Shown here: positions 8,249 through 17,452 of the stretch, piece after piece
Layout: each line of letters opens with the position of its first letter
How positions within the stretch are numbered: the first letter of the stretch is position 1
Program-made: the position numbers and the translations under genes
From: Anaerolineales bacterium
GTDB lineage: Bacteria; Chloroflexota; Anaerolineae; Anaerolineales; UBA4823
Direction: 5' to 3'
Length of the DNA stretch: 64,000 bases
NCBI GenBank assembly: GCA_003105035.1
Contig: PQAL01000005.1
Location: 182,201-246,200 of the forward strand
Notes under the pieces: generated by a model
Seen by the model: the letters and a program-made list of their open reading frames with translations, nothing else
Told to the model about the DNA's origin: nothing
Databases searched by the model: none

Positions 8249-8270
8249 ATTATATCAGAACGTTTGTTCT
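8249..8270 (-). promoter_or_regulatory. LexA-type (SOS) operator overlapping a leaderless promoter
   Basis: The perfect palindrome AGAACGTTTGTTCT at 8257-8270 fits the Gram-positive LexA pattern GAACN4GTTC. On the minus strand it is followed directly by a TATAAT hexamer (8249-8254), only 6 bases before the ATG of the RecA-like gene. The operator thus lies in the -10/-35 spacer, where a repressor would block transcription, and the message would begin at or near the start codon. Confidence 0.78.
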
Positions 8271-8639
8271 AATTACATTAGAGTTTCCTCAGTCCGAAGT
8301 GTTACATAATCTGGCGTATGGGCATTAAATGTGCAACTCTTCCGGTGTGAGTAGCTTCCCGCTCCTTCACTTTCATATGTGTTCTGGTCAGGCTTCAGCC
8401 GTCCTGGCGCAGGCTTGGGGCGAGAGGGTCAGGTGTACTTTCCAGCAAAACGTTGATGTAGCAAGGTTGGGCGAATACCCCGAGGCAGCTGTGGCAAAGG
8501 AGAAAAAAAACATCCACCCGGTTCTGATGCAGCAGTGATTAGCATTCCTTCTTAATGAAAGAATAAGGATTGCCGATAATTATCCGTGATAAAATCATGC
8601 GCTCTCAGTCCGGGAACAATTTTTTAGCTATTTGATTTG
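8271..8639 (+). other. Intergenic region between divergent operons
   Basis: About 370 bp between the PolB2-like operon (minus) and the ABC transporter operon (plus). Short open frames here show no family resemblance and no ribosome sites. AT-rich sequence near 8560-8600 probably holds the transporter promoter, but no clear -35/-10 pair was found. Confidence 0.5.
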
Positions 8640-9413
8640 ATGGATACCTTACTTACTGGCTCTTCGGTTGGCTTGGCCAACAATCATCGGCTGCTTATCC
8701 AGCTGCGCGACGTGGTCAAAGTTTATAAGACGGCGGCTGGTGATTTCACCGCGCTAAAAGGCATCACCGCTGATATCCACTCGGGTGAATTCGTTGGGGT
8801 GATTGGAAAGTCGGGTGCGGGTAAGACTACCCTACTGAATATGATCACCGGGGCGGATGAGATCACCTCAGGTGAGGTAATTTTTATTCCTCCGGACGGG
8901 AAAAGCACCTCGATCCACAACCTGAGTGAAAATTCCCTGGCACTCTGGCGTGGCCGTAACATAGGTATCATTCATCAATCCTTCCAGCTGTTGCCGATGC
9001 TCAGCTTGGTTGAAAACATCATGCTGCCAGTAGATTTCTCGGGTAATTATCAGCCGCGGGTGAGCAAAGAACGCGCCTTCCAGCTGCTAAAGCTGGTGGA
9101 GCTAGAGGAGCATGCCAGCAAACTGCCAGCATATATATCGGGTGGTCAGAAACAACGTGTGGCAATCGCGCGGGCCCTGGTCAATGATCCTCCTGTTATT
9201 GTCGCTGACGAACCCACTGGCAGCCTAGACACCTTGACCGCAGAGACTATTTTCCAGATCTTTGAAATGCTGATCGCCGAGGGACGCACCATCATTATGG
9301 TGACTCACGACAATAACCTCGGTCCGCGCTTCACCCGCCGTGTACTTCTCTCTGATGGACAGGTCGAGGCTGATTCTGGGCTCCACATGCTTGCCTTCCA
9401 GGAGAAACGGTGA
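8640..9413 (+). CDS. ABC transporter ATPase (LolD/MacB type)
   Basis: 257 residues of the MacB/LolD/FtsE ATPase group: Walker [11 protein letters not shown]-loop in IHQSFQLLP, signature ISGGQKQR, Walker B VIVADEP followed by TGSLD, and the H-loop VTHD. It would power the FtsX-type permease two genes downstream. The frame opens at a TTG at 8637, but the ATG at 8640 is taken as start. There is no strong ribosome site. It overlaps the second ATPase gene by GTGA, so the two subunits are coupled. Confidence 0.88.
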   Translation: MDTLLTGSSVGLANNHRLLIQLRDVVKVYKTAAGDFTALKGITADIHSGEFVGVIGKSGAGKTTLLNMITGADEITSGEVIFIPPDGKSTSIHNLSENSLALWRGRNIGIIHQSFQLLPMLSLVENIMLPVDFSGNYQPRVSKERAFQLLKLVELEEHASKLPAYISGGQKQRVAIARALVNDPPVIVADEPTGSLDTLTAETIFQIFEMLIAEGRTIIMVTHDNNLGPRFTRRVLLSDGQVEADSGLHMLAFQEKR

Positions 9414-10525
9414 ACAGTCCACACACCCCTTCTCTAATTTCATTACGCCAGGTGGTTAAGCGGTATAAAACCTCAGCAGGTGAATACATAGCCCTGCGCA
9501 GTGTGAATGTTGATATACCTACCAGCGAGTTTGTTGCAATCGTCGGTAAATCGGGCAGTGGTAAGTCTACATTGCTTAATATGATCACTGGTATTGATCA
9601 CCCCACCAGTGGTGAAGTAATGGTCAATGGGGTTAATCTTTACAAGATGACCGAAAGTGAACGTGCTTTGTGGCGTGGTACCAACCTGGGGATCGTCTTC
9701 CAGTTTTTTCAGCTCATGCCAATGCTTACCTTGTTAGAGAATACCATGCTGCCAATGGATTACTGTAATGTATTTCCTCTAGCAGAGCGCCCTGAGCGCG
9801 CTATACAATTACTAAAAATGGTCGGCCTCGAACAGCAAGCCTACAAACTCCCAGCAGCTGTTTCCAGTGGGCAGCAACAAACCGCTGCTATTGCCCGTGC
9901 CATGGCAACTGACCCCCCTATTATCGTGGCTGACGAGCCTACCGGTAACCTGGATTCGCGCTCCTCAGACACGATTATCAGCCTGTTCAACCAGTTGGTG
10001 GAACAGGGCAAGACAATTATCCTGGTCACGCATGACCCGTCTATCACCAAGCGTACTTATCGCACGCTGATCATCTCAGATGGCGAAATTATCAACGAAT
10101 CAGTTGCCCTGGCCCTACCCCTGCTTAGCCACTCTCAGATGCTTAAGGTCACTCACCTGGTTAAATCCATGGAGGTTCCTCCAGGTGGGATGATTCTCCA
10201 CAAAGGTCAGAATGTAGAAAATTTCTTCATAATCGTACGTGGACGAGTCGAGGTGGTACTGGAAAACTCTAATCGGCCAGATATCACCCTGGCCGAGCTG
10301 GGTCCAGGTGAATTTTTTGGCGAGATTGAATTAATCTATGGCGGCGACTGTCTTGCTAGCGTACGCGCCGCACCTGATAACCCGGTTGAGCTTGTGGCTC
10401 TGCCACATAAGGATTTCGCCGAGATGGTGGTTGGCTCCCCCATGACTCAAGAAGCGCTTTCTCGTATTGTACAAGCCCGCCTGGCGCAGAACCGCTCAGT
10501 GGACAAGAAAATCCGGTGGTGGTAA
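9410..10525 (+). CDS. ABC ATPase fused to a cyclic-nucleotide-binding domain
   Basis: 371 residues. Residues 1-225 are a MacB/LolD-type ATPase with Walker A GKSGSGKST, Q-loop FQFFQLMP and Walker [14 protein letters not shown], but its signature motif is altered to VSSGQQQT instead of LSGGQQQR. Residues ~245-355 form a cNMP-binding beta-roll: VPPGGMILHKGQNVENFFIIVRG, then the phosphate-binding-cassette region GEFFGEIELIYGGDCLASVRA. Starts at GTG overlapping the previous stop. Two unlike ATPases for one permease suggest a heterodimer with one degenerate site. The regulatory domain suggests ligand gating by cAMP or c-di-GMP, though the family also has non-binding members. Confidence 0.87.
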   Translation: MNSPHTPSLISLRQVVKRYKTSAGEYIALRSVNVDIPTSEFVAIVGKSGSGKSTLLNMITGIDHPTSGEVMVNGVNLYKMTESERALWRGTNLGIVFQFFQLMPMLTLLENTMLPMDYCNVFPLAERPERAIQLLKMVGLEQQAYKLPAAVSSGQQQTAAIARAMATDPPIIVADEPTGNLDSRSSDTIISLFNQLVEQGKTIILVTHDPSITKRTYRTLIISDGEIINESVALALPLLSHSQMLKVTHLVKSMEVPPGGMILHKGQNVENFFIIVRGRVEVVLENSNRPDITLAELGPGEFFGEIELIYGGDCLASVRAAPDNPVELVALPHKDFAEMVVGSPMTQEALSRIVQARLAQNRSVDKKIRWW

Positions 10526-10529
10526 CCTG

Positions 10530-12914
10530 ATGAGACCGCGCTGGCGTAAGGTATTTTCTGATTTGTGGGATAACAAGATGCGCACCCTTCTGGTGGTGGC
10601 ATCTATTGCCATAGGTGTATTCTCAATAGGCATGATTGCAGGGACATATGAGATCATCTCCCAGGATATGGGAGCAAGTTATGCTTCAGCCAATCCTGCC
10701 AATATCGTCTTGCATACCGATCCGTACGACGATAACTTGTTGGATTCGATTAAAACTCTTGAAGGTGTGAAGGAAGCTGAGGGCCGCCATATCTTTTCTG
10801 CCAGTGTCAGGCTCCCAGGTAGCGATTGGCACAATATCGATCTGGTGGCGATCAAAGATTTTTCAGATACTAACATCAATTTACTGGTTCCTGTTCAGGG
10901 TAATCCCATTCCTGAAAATAAGCAGGTGCTGTTAGAAAGCCAGGTTCTGGATGAGCTCTCGGTCAAAGTCGGTGATGTACTGGAATTCCAGCTACCCAAC
11001 GGCAGAATAAAATCCATGAGCGTGGCTGGTATCGTGCAAGACCAAACCACTGCAGCAGGCGATTTCCTTTCACCACCGCTCAGTTATATCACCATCGATA
11101 CACTCCCCTGGTTGGGTCAGCCGACCACGTATAACCGCTTGTTTGCCACCGTCAATGGCGATTCCAACGACCTTGATCACATTCGGGAGGTTTCAGCCAC
11201 CGTGGCAGATAAGCTGGATAAGAGTGACGTGCAGATCCTGCGTACTCAGCTAAACCAAACCAACAAACACCCCATGGCATCGACTGTCCAGGCCATATTG
11301 GGCATCTTGATGGCACTGGGCATTCTCATTGTATTCCTCAGCAGCTCGCTGATTGCAAACACGTTAAATTCATTGCTCACCCAACATCTTCCCCACATTG
11401 GGGTGATGAAACTGATCGGGGCACGCAGCCAGCAGATTTTTGGCATGTACATGGTGCTGATCCTGTTCTTTGGAATAATCGCGTTGTTAATTGCTCTACC
11501 AACCGGTGGGCAGGCAGCCTATTTGCTCTCAGATTATGTGGCCAGTAAGATGAATTTTAACCTGCAGGGTTACCGAATTGTTCCTTTAGCGTATCTTCTT
11601 CAGATTATTGTTGCCATTCTGGTACCCCTGGCCGCTGGATTCATTCCCATCATCAATGGCTCTCGCGTAAAAGTTCAGGCAGCCATCAATGGGACTGCTT
11701 TAAACGGTGGGAAATCTTCCCCTGGATGGTTGGAACGTCTGGGTAGCCGTGTAAAGTGGCTTTCCCGACCGCTCCTGATCTCACTGCGAAACACATTCCG
11801 ACGGAAACGTCGCCTGCTCCTCACCCTTTTCACCCTGACCATCGGTGGAGCCATCTTTATCGGCGTCTTTAACGTCCAGCTTTCTTTGAATGATTTCATC
11901 CTTATGACAGAAAAATATTTCATCGCCGATGTGACGTTGAACTTTGACCGTCCTTATCGCCTGGATGAGATCAAGCAGGTGGTGATGAACATCCCACATG
12001 TGAAAGCTGTGGAAGGTTGGTCGTTCGCCTCTGCGGATATTATCCGTCAGGATGAAACTGTTGCTGATTATTTGACCATCCTGGCACCTCCAGCGGATAG
12101 CAAGCTGATCGCACCCATCATGCTAGAAGGCCGCTGGCTGCAACCTGGTGATACGACCGCCATCACCGTCAGTGAAGCTATCTGGACCATTTACCCTGAT
12201 ATAAAGCCAGGTGACCAGCTTAAACTCAAGATCAATGGACAGGAAGATGAATGGACTGTTGTAGGCATCTTTCGCTTCCTGAGCCGCGACCAGATCATCG
12301 CTTATGCCACGTATGAGTATGTCTCACGGCTGATCAATCTACCGAACCAGTCATTTTCATACCGCGTGGTCACCGACCAGCATACCCTGGCTTACCAGGA
12401 GCAGATGAGCTCGACCATCGACACCAACCTGCGTAAACTTGGTTATCATGTCAGTGATACCCAGGCAGGCTTATCAACATTAAAGACTGCCTCAGAGAGT
12501 TTGGCAATTCTGATCAATTTCCTTTTAGTCATGGCCTTGCTCACTGCGGCGGTTGGCAGTATCGGTCTGACTGGCACCATGGGTATGAATGTCATGGAAC
12601 GGACGCGCGAAATCGGCGTGATGCGCGCCATCGGGGCAACCGATAAGCAAATTATGCGCACTGTTATGGTGGAAGGGATGATTATCGGTGTGATCAGCTG
12701 GTTTCTGGCAGCCATTGCCTCGTTCCCAATCACCCTTCTGCTTAATCGCATCATCAGCTTAGCAATTTTTAACTCTCCAAGCAAATTCATGCTGAACCCA
12801 TACGGATTTCTCATCTGGCTTGGCTTGGTGCTGATCCTTTCAGCAGTGGCCAGTGTGCTGCCTGCCCGAAATGCGGCCCGGCTGACCATCCGTGAGGTTT
12901 TGGCATATGAATAG
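10530..12914 (+). CDS. FtsX-family ABC permease with two FtsX domains
   Basis: 794 residues, membrane subunit for the two ATPases. An N-terminal helix (TLLVVASIAIGVFSIGMIAG) is followed by an extracytoplasmic MacB-PCD-like domain, three helices around residues 270-390, a second FtsX half starting near LLLTLFTLTIGGAIFIGVF, another periplasmic-type domain, and C-terminal helices with GTMGMNVMERTREIGVMRAIGA, the FtsX signature. The ATG at 10530 is 4 bp after the ATPase stop; the frame opens earlier but inside that gene. The group exports peptides, lipids or drugs, or does mechanical work on lipoproteins. The substrate is unknown. Confidence 0.88.
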   Translation: MRPRWRKVFSDLWDNKMRTLLVVASIAIGVFSIGMIAGTYEIISQDMGASYASANPANIVLHTDPYDDNLLDSIKTLEGVKEAEGRHIFSASVRLPGSDWHNIDLVAIKDFSDTNINLLVPVQGNPIPENKQVLLESQVLDELSVKVGDVLEFQLPNGRIKSMSVAGIVQDQTTAAGDFLSPPLSYITIDTLPWLGQPTTYNRLFATVNGDSNDLDHIREVSATVADKLDKSDVQILRTQLNQTNKHPMASTVQAILGILMALGILIVFLSSSLIANTLNSLLTQHLPHIGVMKLIGARSQQIFGMYMVLILFFGIIALLIALPTGGQAAYLLSDYVASKMNFNLQGYRIVPLAYLLQIIVAILVPLAAGFIPIINGSRVKVQAAINGTALNGGKSSPGWLERLGSRVKWLSRPLLISLRNTFRRKRRLLLTLFTLTIGGAIFIGVFNVQLSLNDFILMTEKYFIADVTLNFDRPYRLDEIKQVVMNIPHVKAVEGWSFASADIIRQDETVADYLTILAPPADSKLIAPIMLEGRWLQPGDTTAITVSEAIWTIYPDIKPGDQLKLKINGQEDEWTVVGIFRFLSRDQIIAYATYEYVSRLINLPNQSFSYRVVTDQHTLAYQEQMSSTIDTNLRKLGYHVSDTQAGLSTLKTASESLAILINFLLVMALLTAAVGSIGLTGTMGMNVMERTREIGVMRAIGATDKQIMRTVMVEGMIIGVISWFLAAIASFPITLLLNRIISLAIFNSPSKFMLNPYGFLIWLGLVLILSAVASVLPARNAARLTIREVLAYE

Positions 12915-12937
12915 CAACTATGAATAAGAGGTGGAAT

Positions 12938-14101
12938 ATGAAAAATCACTCGAAATTATTGACCATTTTCGTGCTCACAGCCCTTTTTTTGAGCAGCTGT
13001 AGTGCTTTGAAGGTGCAGAGCACACCTGAGAGTACGCCTGTTCCAACTGTTGAAAGCAGTGGTTCGGTGATCAGCCAGGGTAACCTTGTCCCTAAGCAAA
13101 CTATGTATCTGTCATTTCCCGCGGGAGGTCACATTTCCAGTGTCGCAGTGAGTCAGGGCGATAAGGTCTCTGCCGGTCAGGTGTTGGCTATCATGGGTGA
13201 CCGTGAGCAGTACCAGGCAAACGTTACGGCTGCTGAATTGGAAGTGGAAAATGCACAGCAGGCTTTGGATAGTCTCAATAAGAACGCCAACATCACCTCC
13301 TCCAATACCTGGCTGACCTTGTTGAATGCGAAGGAGCAACTGATTCAAGCAGAGACAGCTTGGAGCGCTATAGACACTGATGCATATCAGAAGAAGATCG
13401 ATGATGCCAACATCGAAGTCGCTGATAAAAAGACCGCCCTGGATGACGCACAGACAGAGTTTGATAAATACGCTAACCTGGAAAAGGACAACCCAACCCG
13501 CAAAGCAGCCGAAGATGATCTAAAAAAGGCTCAGGAAGAGTATGATAGTGCAGTGCATGCGCGTGACCAGCTGGTCATCGACCACGACCGTGCCCAGGCC
13601 AATCTGCAGCTTGCCCAGGCTCTGCAAGTCAAAGCCCAAAGTGATTATGATGCCACCCGCCAGGGTCCGGACCCAGACCAGCTCAAGATCGCTCAAATGA
13701 ACCTGGACACAGCGCAGGCGCACCTGGCCGCTGCTCAATATGTGCTCGATAACCTTGACTTAAAAGCCCCGTTTACCGGCACTGTAGTGGATGTGAATGT
13801 CGACCCTGGGCAGCTGGTCGGCACTGGAACTTGGGCAGTTTTACTGGCGGATTATAGGGAATGGTATGTGGAAACTAATGACTTGACCGAGCAGGAAGTT
13901 GTGAATATCTCGGTTGGTAAGTCAGCATCTTTAGCTCCTGACGCGTTGCCTGACCAGAAATTTAACGGCAAGGTGACTGAGATTGCCAACATGTTCAACC
14001 TTCAGGCGGGAGATGTCTTGTACAAGGTACGCCTGCTGGTCGAGAATCCAGACCCGCAATTCCGCTGGGGTATGACGACTGAAGTTACTTTCGCACCATA
14101 A
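12938..14101 (+). CDS. Lipoprotein membrane-fusion adaptor (HlyD/MacA type)
   Basis: About 387 residues. A lipoprotein signal with lipobox LSSC is followed by a Thr/Pro linker, a biotinyl-lipoyl half (GGHISSVAVSQGDKVSAGQVLA), a long coiled-coil hairpin (roughly residues 75-260), the second lipoyl half (APFTGTVVDVNVDPGQLVG) and a beta-barrel. This is the periplasmic-adaptor architecture of MacA/HlyD. The ATG at 12938 is chosen over 12920 because AGGTGG lies just before it. It closes the transporter operon and is followed by a terminator. An adaptor anchored by lipid in a probably monoderm-like cell would act as an extracellular sleeve on the permease. Confidence 0.88.
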   Translation: MKNHSKLLTIFVLTALFLSSCSALKVQSTPESTPVPTVESSGSVISQGNLVPKQTMYLSFPAGGHISSVAVSQGDKVSAGQVLAIMGDREQYQANVTAAELEVENAQQALDSLNKNANITSSNTWLTLLNAKEQLIQAETAWSAIDTDAYQKKIDDANIEVADKKTALDDAQTEFDKYANLEKDNPTRKAAEDDLKKAQEEYDSAVHARDQLVIDHDRAQANLQLAQALQVKAQSDYDATRQGPDPDQLKIAQMNLDTAQAHLAAAQYVLDNLDLKAPFTGTVVDVNVDPGQLVGTGTWAVLLADYREWYVETNDLTEQEVVNISVGKSASLAPDALPDQKFNGKVTEIANMFNLQAGDVLYKVRLLVENPDPQFRWGMTTEVTFAP

Positions 14102-14109
14102 TCAATTCA

Positions 14110-14138
14110 GAGGCCTGGTAAATCCCAGGCCTCTTCCT
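14110..14138 (+). terminator. Terminator of the ABC efflux operon
   Basis: Perfect 9-bp stem (GAGGCCTGG 14110-14118 with CCAGGCCTC 14125-14133) followed by a T-rich tail, 8 bp after the adaptor stop codon. Confidence 0.9.
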
Positions 14139-14268
14139 TTATTGGTCTCTCGATAAAGGTCTGATAATTCTGTGATTGCCATGCAACTTTTTGGTTGCAA
14201 TTGCATCAAAATAACGTTCTAAAGTATTTTATAAATTTATTTAGACAAATATGCTCTAGGAGAAAAGA

Positions 14269-14481
14269 ATGCCTATATTCGAGTTCGTTTGTGCCGACTG
14301 CGGCAAGCCATTTGAAGAACTGGTGCTTAACAGTAATAAAATTTCGGAAGTCATCTGCCCATCCTGCCACAGCCAGAACATCACCAAGCAAATCTCAACA
14401 TTTGCGTCAAAATTCGCCGGAGGCAGCTCATTCTCGTTTGGAGGCGCCTCGAGCTCAAGTTGCAGTACTGGTAGCGTCTGA
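14269..14481 (+). CDS. FmdB-family zinc-ribbon protein
   Basis: 70 residues beginning MPIFEFVCADCGKPFEELV with a second pair CPSCHS, i.e. the CxxC...CxxC zinc ribbon of the FmdB putative regulatory family. The tail is Ser/Gly-rich (GGSSFSFGGASSSSCS), as usual in the family. A CTAGGAG ribosome site precedes the ATG. Its biochemical role is not established. It is monocistronic, with a terminator behind it. Confidence 0.88.
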   Translation: MPIFEFVCADCGKPFEELVLNSNKISEVICPSCHSQNITKQISTFASKFAGGSSFSFGGASSSSCSTGSV

Positions 14482-14522
14482 GGGGCATAAATATTAGTCG
14501 ACCGTGCGTCGACAACGAATTT

Positions 14523-14575
14523 CGCGGCGTATGACGGATTGATCTGACAACCGTTCATGCGCCGCGTTTCTTTTA
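14523..14575 (+). terminator. Large hairpin terminator after fmdB-like gene
   Basis: Imperfect 15-16-bp stem (CGCGGCGTATGACGG near 14523-14537 pairing with CCGTTCATGCGCCGCG at 14551-14566) followed by TTTCTTTT. A TATAAT box for the next gene starts at 14580. Confidence 0.8.
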
Positions 14576-14606
14576 ACGCTATAATCAACTCCAGGAGAGC
14601 CAGCTT

Positions 14607-16343
14607 ATGCGAATTTTGAATGATGCCCAGGAAAACCTGTTAAAAGATTCCCGCAATGTATTGAATGACCTGAGGTCATCACTGGTGCAATTCGGTGCTA
14701 CTTCCGAAGATCATAAAACTCTAGCTGATTCAATCCGCCAGCTGGATGAACTGTTCTTGCTCGTGGTCGTCGGAGAATTCAACTCTGGGAAGAGCGCATT
14801 CATCAATGCCTTGTTAGGTCAAAATATCCTCAAAGAGGGTGTCACACCCACCACTACCCAGATTAACGTCTTACAATTTGGGCAAACCATTGAAAGACAC
14901 GTTGAGAACGAAAATCTGCATACCCTCACAGCCCCTGTAGAGCTTCTAGCAGAGCTGAACATCGTGGATACCCCTGGTACCAATGCCATTATCCGGCAAC
15001 ATGAATCTATCACCCAACAATTCGTGCCGCGCTCCGACCTGGTATTGTTCGTCACCTCTGCAGATCGACCTTTCACGGAAAGCGAGCGGTCATTCCTGGA
15101 AAATATCCGTGACTGGGGGAAAAAGGTAGTCATCGTATTGAACAAGATTGATCTATTTCAGAGCGCCGAGGAACAGCAGCAAGTGGTATCTTATATCAGT
15201 GATAATTCCCGCTCACTGCTTGGCATCACTCCTGAGATATTTCCGGTGAGCTCCCGCCTGGCGCTACGCGCTAAGCTGGGTGAGCCTGCTCTCTGGCAAT
15301 CCAGCCAGTTTGAAACACTGGAGCAGTATATTCAAATCACCCTGGATGAGAAAGGACGCCTGTCGTTGAAGTTCATGAACCCCTTAGGCGTTGCCACCCA
15401 CCTGGTGAATAAATATCTGGAGGTCACCAATGCCCGTCTGGGATTGCTGAAAACTGATTTTGCCACCCTATCGGATGTGGACGCACAATTGAACGTATAC
15501 CAGCAAGATATGCGGCATAACTTTGGGTTCCGCATGTCAGACATCGATAACGTGCTTTACGAGATGGAGCAACGCGGCCAGGATTATTTCGACGAGACCC
15601 TGCGCCTGCCGCGCGTGCTCGATCTGCTGAACAAGAGCCGCATCCAAAAGGAGTTCGAGCAGCGTGTGGTTGCAGACGTACCGCAAAAAATTGAAACCAA
15701 GGTCAACGAGATGATTGATTGGTTGGTAGAGGCTAACCTGCGCCAGTGGCAGGCAGTGATGGAGCATATCGCTGACCGCCGTCGGGAACACGAAGAACGC
15801 ATCATCGGTGATGCCGCGGGAGGCAGCTTTCACTATGATCGGGAGAAGCTGATCGAAGGGGTGGGACGTGAAGCCCAGCGCGTGGTGGAAGGTTATGACC
15901 GCGAGGTTGAAGCCCGTCTTATGGCAGAAGGAGCCCAAACTGCTGTGGCTGCCCTGGCAGCTACCGAGGTGGGTGCCATCGGCTTAGGCGCACTAATAGC
16001 CGTCCTGGCTACCACGGCAGCTGCAGATGCCACGGGAATCCTGCTGGCCAGTGTGATTGCGTTGTTAGGACTGTTCATCATTCCAGCCAAAAAACGCCAA
16101 GCCAAGGTGGAGCTGCGCCAGAAGATCGCCGATCTGCGCCAGCAGCTCACCCAGTCATTACGAACCCAGTTCGAACGAGAGATGGAGCGCGGGATACTAA
16201 ATATCCAAGATGCCATTGCCCCCTACTCACGCTTTGTGCGCGCCGAGCAGGGTAAGCTGGAGCAAGTTCAATCCAAATTGGATGAGACTAAGAATGGTCT
16301 GGAGAAGCTGAAAGTGCAGGTACAGGAAGTAATCAACCTGTAA
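14607..16343 (+). CDS. Bacterial dynamin-like GTPase
   Basis: 578 residues. GTPase domain: G1 GEFNSGKSAFINALLG, G2 threonines in TPTTTQINVLQFG, G3 DTPGTNAI, G4 LNKIDLF. Helical stalk sequence follows, and near residues 445-495 there is a long hydrophobic hairpin (GAIGLGALIAVLATTAAA... LLASVIALLGLFIIPA) that fits the membrane paddle of dynamin-like proteins. The C-terminus is coiled coil. A TATAAT box (14580-14585) and an AGGAG site precede the ATG. Such proteins remodel or repair the inner membrane. A solitary gene, unlike the paired LeoA/DynA systems. Confidence 0.88.
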   Translation: MRILNDAQENLLKDSRNVLNDLRSSLVQFGATSEDHKTLADSIRQLDELFLLVVVGEFNSGKSAFINALLGQNILKEGVTPTTTQINVLQFGQTIERHVENENLHTLTAPVELLAELNIVDTPGTNAIIRQHESITQQFVPRSDLVLFVTSADRPFTESERSFLENIRDWGKKVVIVLNKIDLFQSAEEQQQVVSYISDNSRSLLGITPEIFPVSSRLALRAKLGEPALWQSSQFETLEQYIQITLDEKGRLSLKFMNPLGVATHLVNKYLEVTNARLGLLKTDFATLSDVDAQLNVYQQDMRHNFGFRMSDIDNVLYEMEQRGQDYFDETLRLPRVLDLLNKSRIQKEFEQRVVADVPQKIETKVNEMIDWLVEANLRQWQAVMEHIADRRREHEERIIGDAAGGSFHYDREKLIEGVGREAQRVVEGYDREVEARLMAEGAQTAVAALAATEVGAIGLGALIAVLATTAAADATGILLASVIALLGLFIIPAKKRQAKVELRQKIADLRQQLTQSLRTQFEREMERGILNIQDAIAPYSRFVRAEQGKLEQVQSKLDETKNGLEKLKVQVQEVINL

Positions 16344-16435
16344 TTTTGTCAGTTTCAATCTAAGTCAAGTAATCCACATTTATGGTTAATAAAATACAAC
16401 GCAGGTGAACTGAACCCTGAAAAGAAGACAAATAA

Positions 16436-16480
16436 AAGAAAGCACCTCATGCAAAAATAATAGCATGAGGTGCTTTTCTA
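16436..16480 (+). terminator. Bidirectional terminator downstream of the dynamin-like gene
   Basis: Perfect 12-bp stem (AGCACCTCATGC 16441-16452 with GCATGAGGTGCT 16463-16474), 10-nt loop, A-tract before and T-tract after. It is about 100 bp past the stop codon. Confidence 0.88.
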
Positions 16481-16524
16481 TGTCTGGAACTAAAGGAATG
16501 ACACATTACAACCTGGAGATTTAG

Positions 16525-16758
16525 CTACAAGAAGTTCATCTGCGTAAACGAGAAGGGCTATGCTATTCCCAAATAGCCGAGCAGCTATAGATCCGTAAGG
16601 CTGCACGCATCGAGAAATGGTGCCAGGCCTACCGTGGAGAAGGGAAACTTGCTTTTCACAGACCTATTGGAAGACCCCGGAAAGTTGAATCAGAGCTGAC
16701 GTCCCTGGCTCGGCTGCAAATGGAGAACGCAGACCGGGAAGATAGATGGCTCGCCTGA
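16525..16758 (+). pseudogene. Remnant of an IS3-type transposase orfA (HTH protein)
   Basis: The plus-strand frame from 16525 to the TGA at 16756 reads as the middle of an IS3-family OrfA: LRKREGLCYSQIAEQL (HTH), then a TAG stop, then IRKAARIEKWCQAYRGEG, FHRPIGRPRK and LARLQMEN. There is no start codon, an in-frame stop after the HTH helix, and the leucine-zipper end is scrambled. No OrfB or inverted repeats were seen. It abuts the S51 peptidase gene, so this is an old insertion scar rather than a mobile element. Confidence 0.78.
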
Positions 16759-16764
16759 CACTGG

Positions 16765-17451
16765 TTACCTATCAGGTTGAGGCAACTTCAATTGCTGTCC
16801 CTGGGTGTACCGCATCTTCTCCTTCTTATTCCACACCACTACTCCCCCGCTGCCTACCACCTGATAGCCCTCCTCACTAACAACCAGGGCAGTATTACCT
16901 TCAATACCCAACAACGTCTGTTGATCGCGCACGAGCAGTTGTAATAAATTGATCATGGCAACCGGTATCTCATCGAAATGGGGCATAATGACCATGCCCG
17001 AGAGCAGCCCAAAGGCAGGCTTTAAACCGGGAAAACCAGGCATGTGCTCGCCCATGATCATCGCCCCGGCGCTACACCCCGCTACCACCCCACCTTGTTT
17101 CAATATTTTCAAGACCGCCTCCCACACCAGGCTATGTACCAGCGTGCGGTATAAGTAATCTGGTTTTCCACCCGATAAATAAACAAAGTTCGCCTGCCTG
17201 ATCTGCTCAGCGAACCGGGCATCATTGGCGCTGGGAGGGTCAATCACAGGTAGAGAATCCACCTGCGCACCCAGCCGTGAAAAGTGTACCTTTCCCAGCT
17301 TCATCCAGTAGTTGATGCGTTCACTGCCTTCTGTCCCAGCTGCGGTAGGAAGGCAGATCACGTTAGGTGCAGTTTTCAGCTGACCCAGCAGGTAGCGGTC
17401 CACTGGCTCCATGGGGGGTAAATATTCGCCACTGCCAACGAGCGCCAGCAT
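16765..17451 (-). CDS. S51-family (cyanophycinase/dipeptidase E-like) protein
   Basis: 228 residues with an alpha/beta fold and the nucleophile elbow AGCSAGAMIMG, as in peptidase family S51. Other marks: N-terminal LALVGSGEY, FVYLSGGKPDYL, and a late IEGNTALVV. This group hydrolyses cyanophycin or Asp-X dipeptides, but many members are uncharacterised, so the substrate is unknown. Last gene of a minus-strand run, 1 bp after the phosphatase stop. Confidence 0.85.
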   Translation of the reverse strand: MLALVGSGEYLPPMEPVDRYLLGQLKTAPNVICLPTAAGTEGSERINYWMKLGKVHFSRLGAQVDSLPVIDPPSANDARFAEQIRQANFVYLSGGKPDYLYRTLVHSLVWEAVLKILKQGGVVAGCSAGAMIMGEHMPGFPGLKPAFGLLSGMVIMPHFDEIPVAMINLLQLLVRDQQTLLGIEGNTALVVSEEGYQVVGSGGVVVWNKKEKMRYTQGQQLKLPQPDR

Positions 17452-17452
17452 G

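Noticed and set aside
8329..8538. 69-codon plus frame between the divergent operons
   Set aside because: No ribosome site, no recognisable motif, unlike composition.
16525..16758. In-frame stop in the IS3 OrfA remnant as recoding
   Set aside because: The stop is TAG, the C-terminal part is scrambled and no start or OrfB is present; this is simple decay.
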